A stretch of DNA of 41,567 bases from Clostridia bacterium (GTDB lineage: Bacteria > Bacillota > Clostridia > RGIG7378), in NCBI GenBank assembly GCA_017559445.1, contig JAFYSJ010000013.1:1-41567 (forward strand), read 5' to 3'. The translations under genes and the position numbers were made by a program. The stretch's first letter is position 1, and the number at the start of each line of letters is the position of its first letter. A model generated the notes under the pieces. It was not told where the DNA came from, made no database searches, and saw nothing but the letters and a program-made list of their open reading frames with translations. This document shows, one piece after another, positions 39,909-41,567 of this stretch.

Positions 39909-41534
39909 ATGGCTATTATCTGCGACCTTTGCGGAGGCACTATCGAAATGAGAGCTGGAGGCAATGCTGTTTGCGTTTCCTGTGGTATGACATATTCTAT
40001 GGAATCCTTACGAGAGAAACTCAAAGCTGGTCAGGGGGCTGATTCTATGACTACACCTGAAGCTACACCTGTTACCTCAACACCTACTACTATCCCATCT
40101 TGGATCCCTAGCACTATAAAGATGGCCCAGATGAACCTAAACAACAATGACAATCATAAAGCTATTGAGGCTTGTGACAAAGTACTGTCTGCAGATTTTT
40201 CTAACAGTGAAGCATGGGAAATAAAGATCAAAGCTTCATCTATGCCAAATGCTGCAGATTTCTTCTGCGAATATTATGGCACCGCCACAACAGAGGATGC
40301 TCGCAAAAAAATCGTTGACTTTGCTAAAAAGCATTTTGCTTCTATCAAGACTGTATATGGAGCAAAAACAATATTAAACATCTGCCCTGACGTGGCCATA
40401 GCTATGGTTCGTGGCGCAATTACAGAAAAAACAGAAAATCAGAGGAAATACAACGCCGAGTTCAATACAGCATGCAACAAGGAACAGAGCAATCGCCCCT
40501 CAAAAGACGATAGATTCAATATGGATTTTGATCGAACCCTCGATTCTGTGAGATATGTTCTAAGAAATTCCTCTTACACATTTAATTTCTTTGAGGAATG
40601 CACATCATTTAATGACTGTAAAGGTGTAGATATTAGTAACATTCTTCTTACTTGCTTATCAGCATACAAAGATTATTTAAACGCAGTCAAAAAAGCTAAG
40701 CGCTGGACCGATAGTTCAAGCAGTTCCAACAGAACATATCTTTCAGGACAATACTATATAGATAGCTACACATATTCCCACAGCTTAACTTCGGCTTTTA
40801 GCTCTACAAGCTGGGAAGCAGGTGAGATTCAAAGACAGATGGAGAAAATTGCCTCTTTGGAGAGAAAAGCTAACGGAAAATTGCGTGCCATTATGGCTCA
40901 GGCTGAGGCAGATAAGCAGGCACGCATTAAGGCATACTGGGATAACAACAAAGAACGCAAAGAAGAATTGGAACTTCAGAAAATGAAGCTCAGCGCAAAT
41001 ATCAAAAGAGAAAAGGCAGAACTGGAAACTTCCCCTGAAGCACAGGCTCTTAAGGAGGCAAAAAACAAGGTTGTTGTTGCTAAAGACAAGCTAGGTTCTC
41101 TTGGCATTTTTGCATTTAAAGAAAAGAAATTATTAGAAGCAGAAATTTTGCAGCTCGAATCTCAAGTTTCTTCTGCTATGTCAGCTTATAATAGCAAAGA
41201 GAATTCTATCAATCGCAAGATAACCAAGTTTAATGACGAGATAGATAAAATTAACAAAGAACTCAAAATGGATCGAAAGGTTGACCTACCTGCTCCCGTC
41301 GCAGAAGTCGAGGATGAAGATGAGTACATAACACAAATCGTTCTCTTCGGACCTGGAAAAAACAAATTGGAAATTATCAAAATGCTTAATAACCTATGTG
41401 GATTATCCTATAATGCAGCAAAAGAAATTGCTGAAACACCAAACTCCATTTTTGTTGTACCAGATGACAGCGACATCTTTGAGAAAGTAATAGATATTCT
41501 TATTGAAAATGAAGCAGATTACGAATTAGTTTAA
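39909..41534 (+). CDS. Zinc-ribbon/coiled-coil protein with an L7/L12-like C-terminus
   Basis: 541 residues, no membrane segment. An N-terminal zinc ribbon (CDLCGG...CVSCGM) is followed by a Pro/Thr-rich linker, a TPR-like helix region and a long coiled coil (about residues 310-460, Lys/Glu/Ala-rich). The last 67 residues (IVLFGPGKNKLEIIKMLNNL...LSYNAAKEIAE...EADYELV) follow the pattern of the ribosomal protein L7/L12 C-terminal domain: a VVLxxxGxxKIxVIKxVRxxTGLGLKEAKxLVE pattern and a late helix. In ribosomes this domain recruits translational GTPases. AATGGAGG lies before the ATG. I infer a cytosolic protein that may contact a GTPase or another partner; function unknown. Confidence 0.72.
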   Translation: MAIICDLCGGTIEMRAGGNAVCVSCGMTYSMESLREKLKAGQGADSMTTPEATPVTSTPTTIPSWIPSTIKMAQMNLNNNDNHKAIEACDKVLSADFSNSEAWEIKIKASSMPNAADFFCEYYGTATTEDARKKIVDFAKKHFASIKTVYGAKTILNICPDVAIAMVRGAITEKTENQRKYNAEFNTACNKEQSNRPSKDDRFNMDFDRTLDSVRYVLRNSSYTFNFFEECTSFNDCKGVDISNILLTCLSAYKDYLNAVKKAKRWTDSSSSSNRTYLSGQYYIDSYTYSHSLTSAFSSTSWEAGEIQRQMEKIASLERKANGKLRAIMAQAEADKQARIKAYWDNNKERKEELELQKMKLSANIKREKAELETSPEAQALKEAKNKVVVAKDKLGSLGIFAFKEKKLLEAEILQLESQVSSAMSAYNSKENSINRKITKFNDEIDKINKELKMDRKVDLPAPVAEVEDEDEYITQIVLFGPGKNKLEIIKMLNNLCGLSYNAAKEIAETPNSIFVVPDDSDIFEKVIDILIENEADYELV

Positions 41535-41567
41535 TACAAAGCAAAACTCTCTGCCAATTGGCAGAGA
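41528..41567 (+). repeat. Second copy of a 25-bp stop-codon/terminator repeat
   Basis: Bases 41528-41552 are identical to 38624-38648, covering the last codon and stop (GTT-TAA) and the terminator's left arm. Here the hairpin is the perfect 20-bp palindrome TCTCTGCCAATTGGCAGAGA (41548-41567), cut by the window end, and presumably terminates this gene. Confidence 0.8.

Overview
This window looks like a chromosome segment of a low-GC, Gram-positive anaerobe of the Clostridia, most likely Lachnospiraceae-like. The clues are strong AGGAGG ribosome-binding sites, a class C sortase pilus locus with Spy0128/FctA and CnaB-type domains, a QueT transporter behind a preQ1-I-type riboswitch, zinc-ribbon membrane proteins, a DUF6273 protein and an SF0329-like domain. 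Assignment below family level is not possible from the sequence alone.

Layout. 1-139: right end of an IS3-family element. 166-3703 (minus): CPBP protease, a hypothetical protein, two related small membrane proteins, an SDR oxidoreductase and a small protein with a GIIGGADGPT motif. 3830-5848 (minus): an RlmD-type rRNA methyltransferase fused to an SF0329-like domain. 5924-10178 (plus): a MarR regulator with palindromic operators, then a heterodimeric ABC exporter with one degenerate ATPase site. 10176-10690: a non-coding array of about 15 short hairpins with different stems, all with three-base loops and joined by a conserved CACTA/TACTA spacer. 10782-12440: zinc-ribbon membrane protein with propeller-like repeats. 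12543-12618: tRNA-Pro(TGG). 12879-13403: DUF6512 gene broken by one in-frame stop. 13438-16920 (minus): flavin reductase-like protein, TraX-like protein, metallophosphatase, GNAT acetyltransferase and LMW phosphatase. 16941-20364 (minus): a decayed toxin-antitoxin/defence-like patch with a HepT (HEPN) stub, an HTH-MNT nucleotidyltransferase, MazG, a DUF2075 helicase with a nuclease-like N-terminus and a Fic remnant.

20455-35968 (minus) is the surface-structure region. One operon begins at a promoter near 35968. It encodes a small coiled-coil protein, signal peptidase I, a large LPATG tip/adhesin with a peptidase-like domain lacking catalytic residues, an LPETG major pilin, a class C sortase, a PPKTG minor pilin and a sortase-like protein that keeps Cys but lacks the usual His and Arg. 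A flavin reductase follows. Next, from its own promoter, comes a 1,932-residue von Willebrand A/isopeptide-repeat surface protein with an atypical sorting signal.

36106-41567: an unknown protein, a preQ1 riboswitch with queT, DAHP synthase with a leader terminator, a DUF6273 membrane protein, and a zinc-ribbon/coiled-coil protein ending in an L7/L12-like domain. The last gene and the DAHP synthase gene share an exact 25-bp sequence running from the final codon into the terminator.

The most unusual items are the hairpin array with a 20-bp outlying match inside the rlmD-fusion gene, the degenerate sortase and degenerate peptidase in one pilus operon, the HTH-MNT gene with a toxin stub, and the L7/L12-tailed zinc-ribbon protein.
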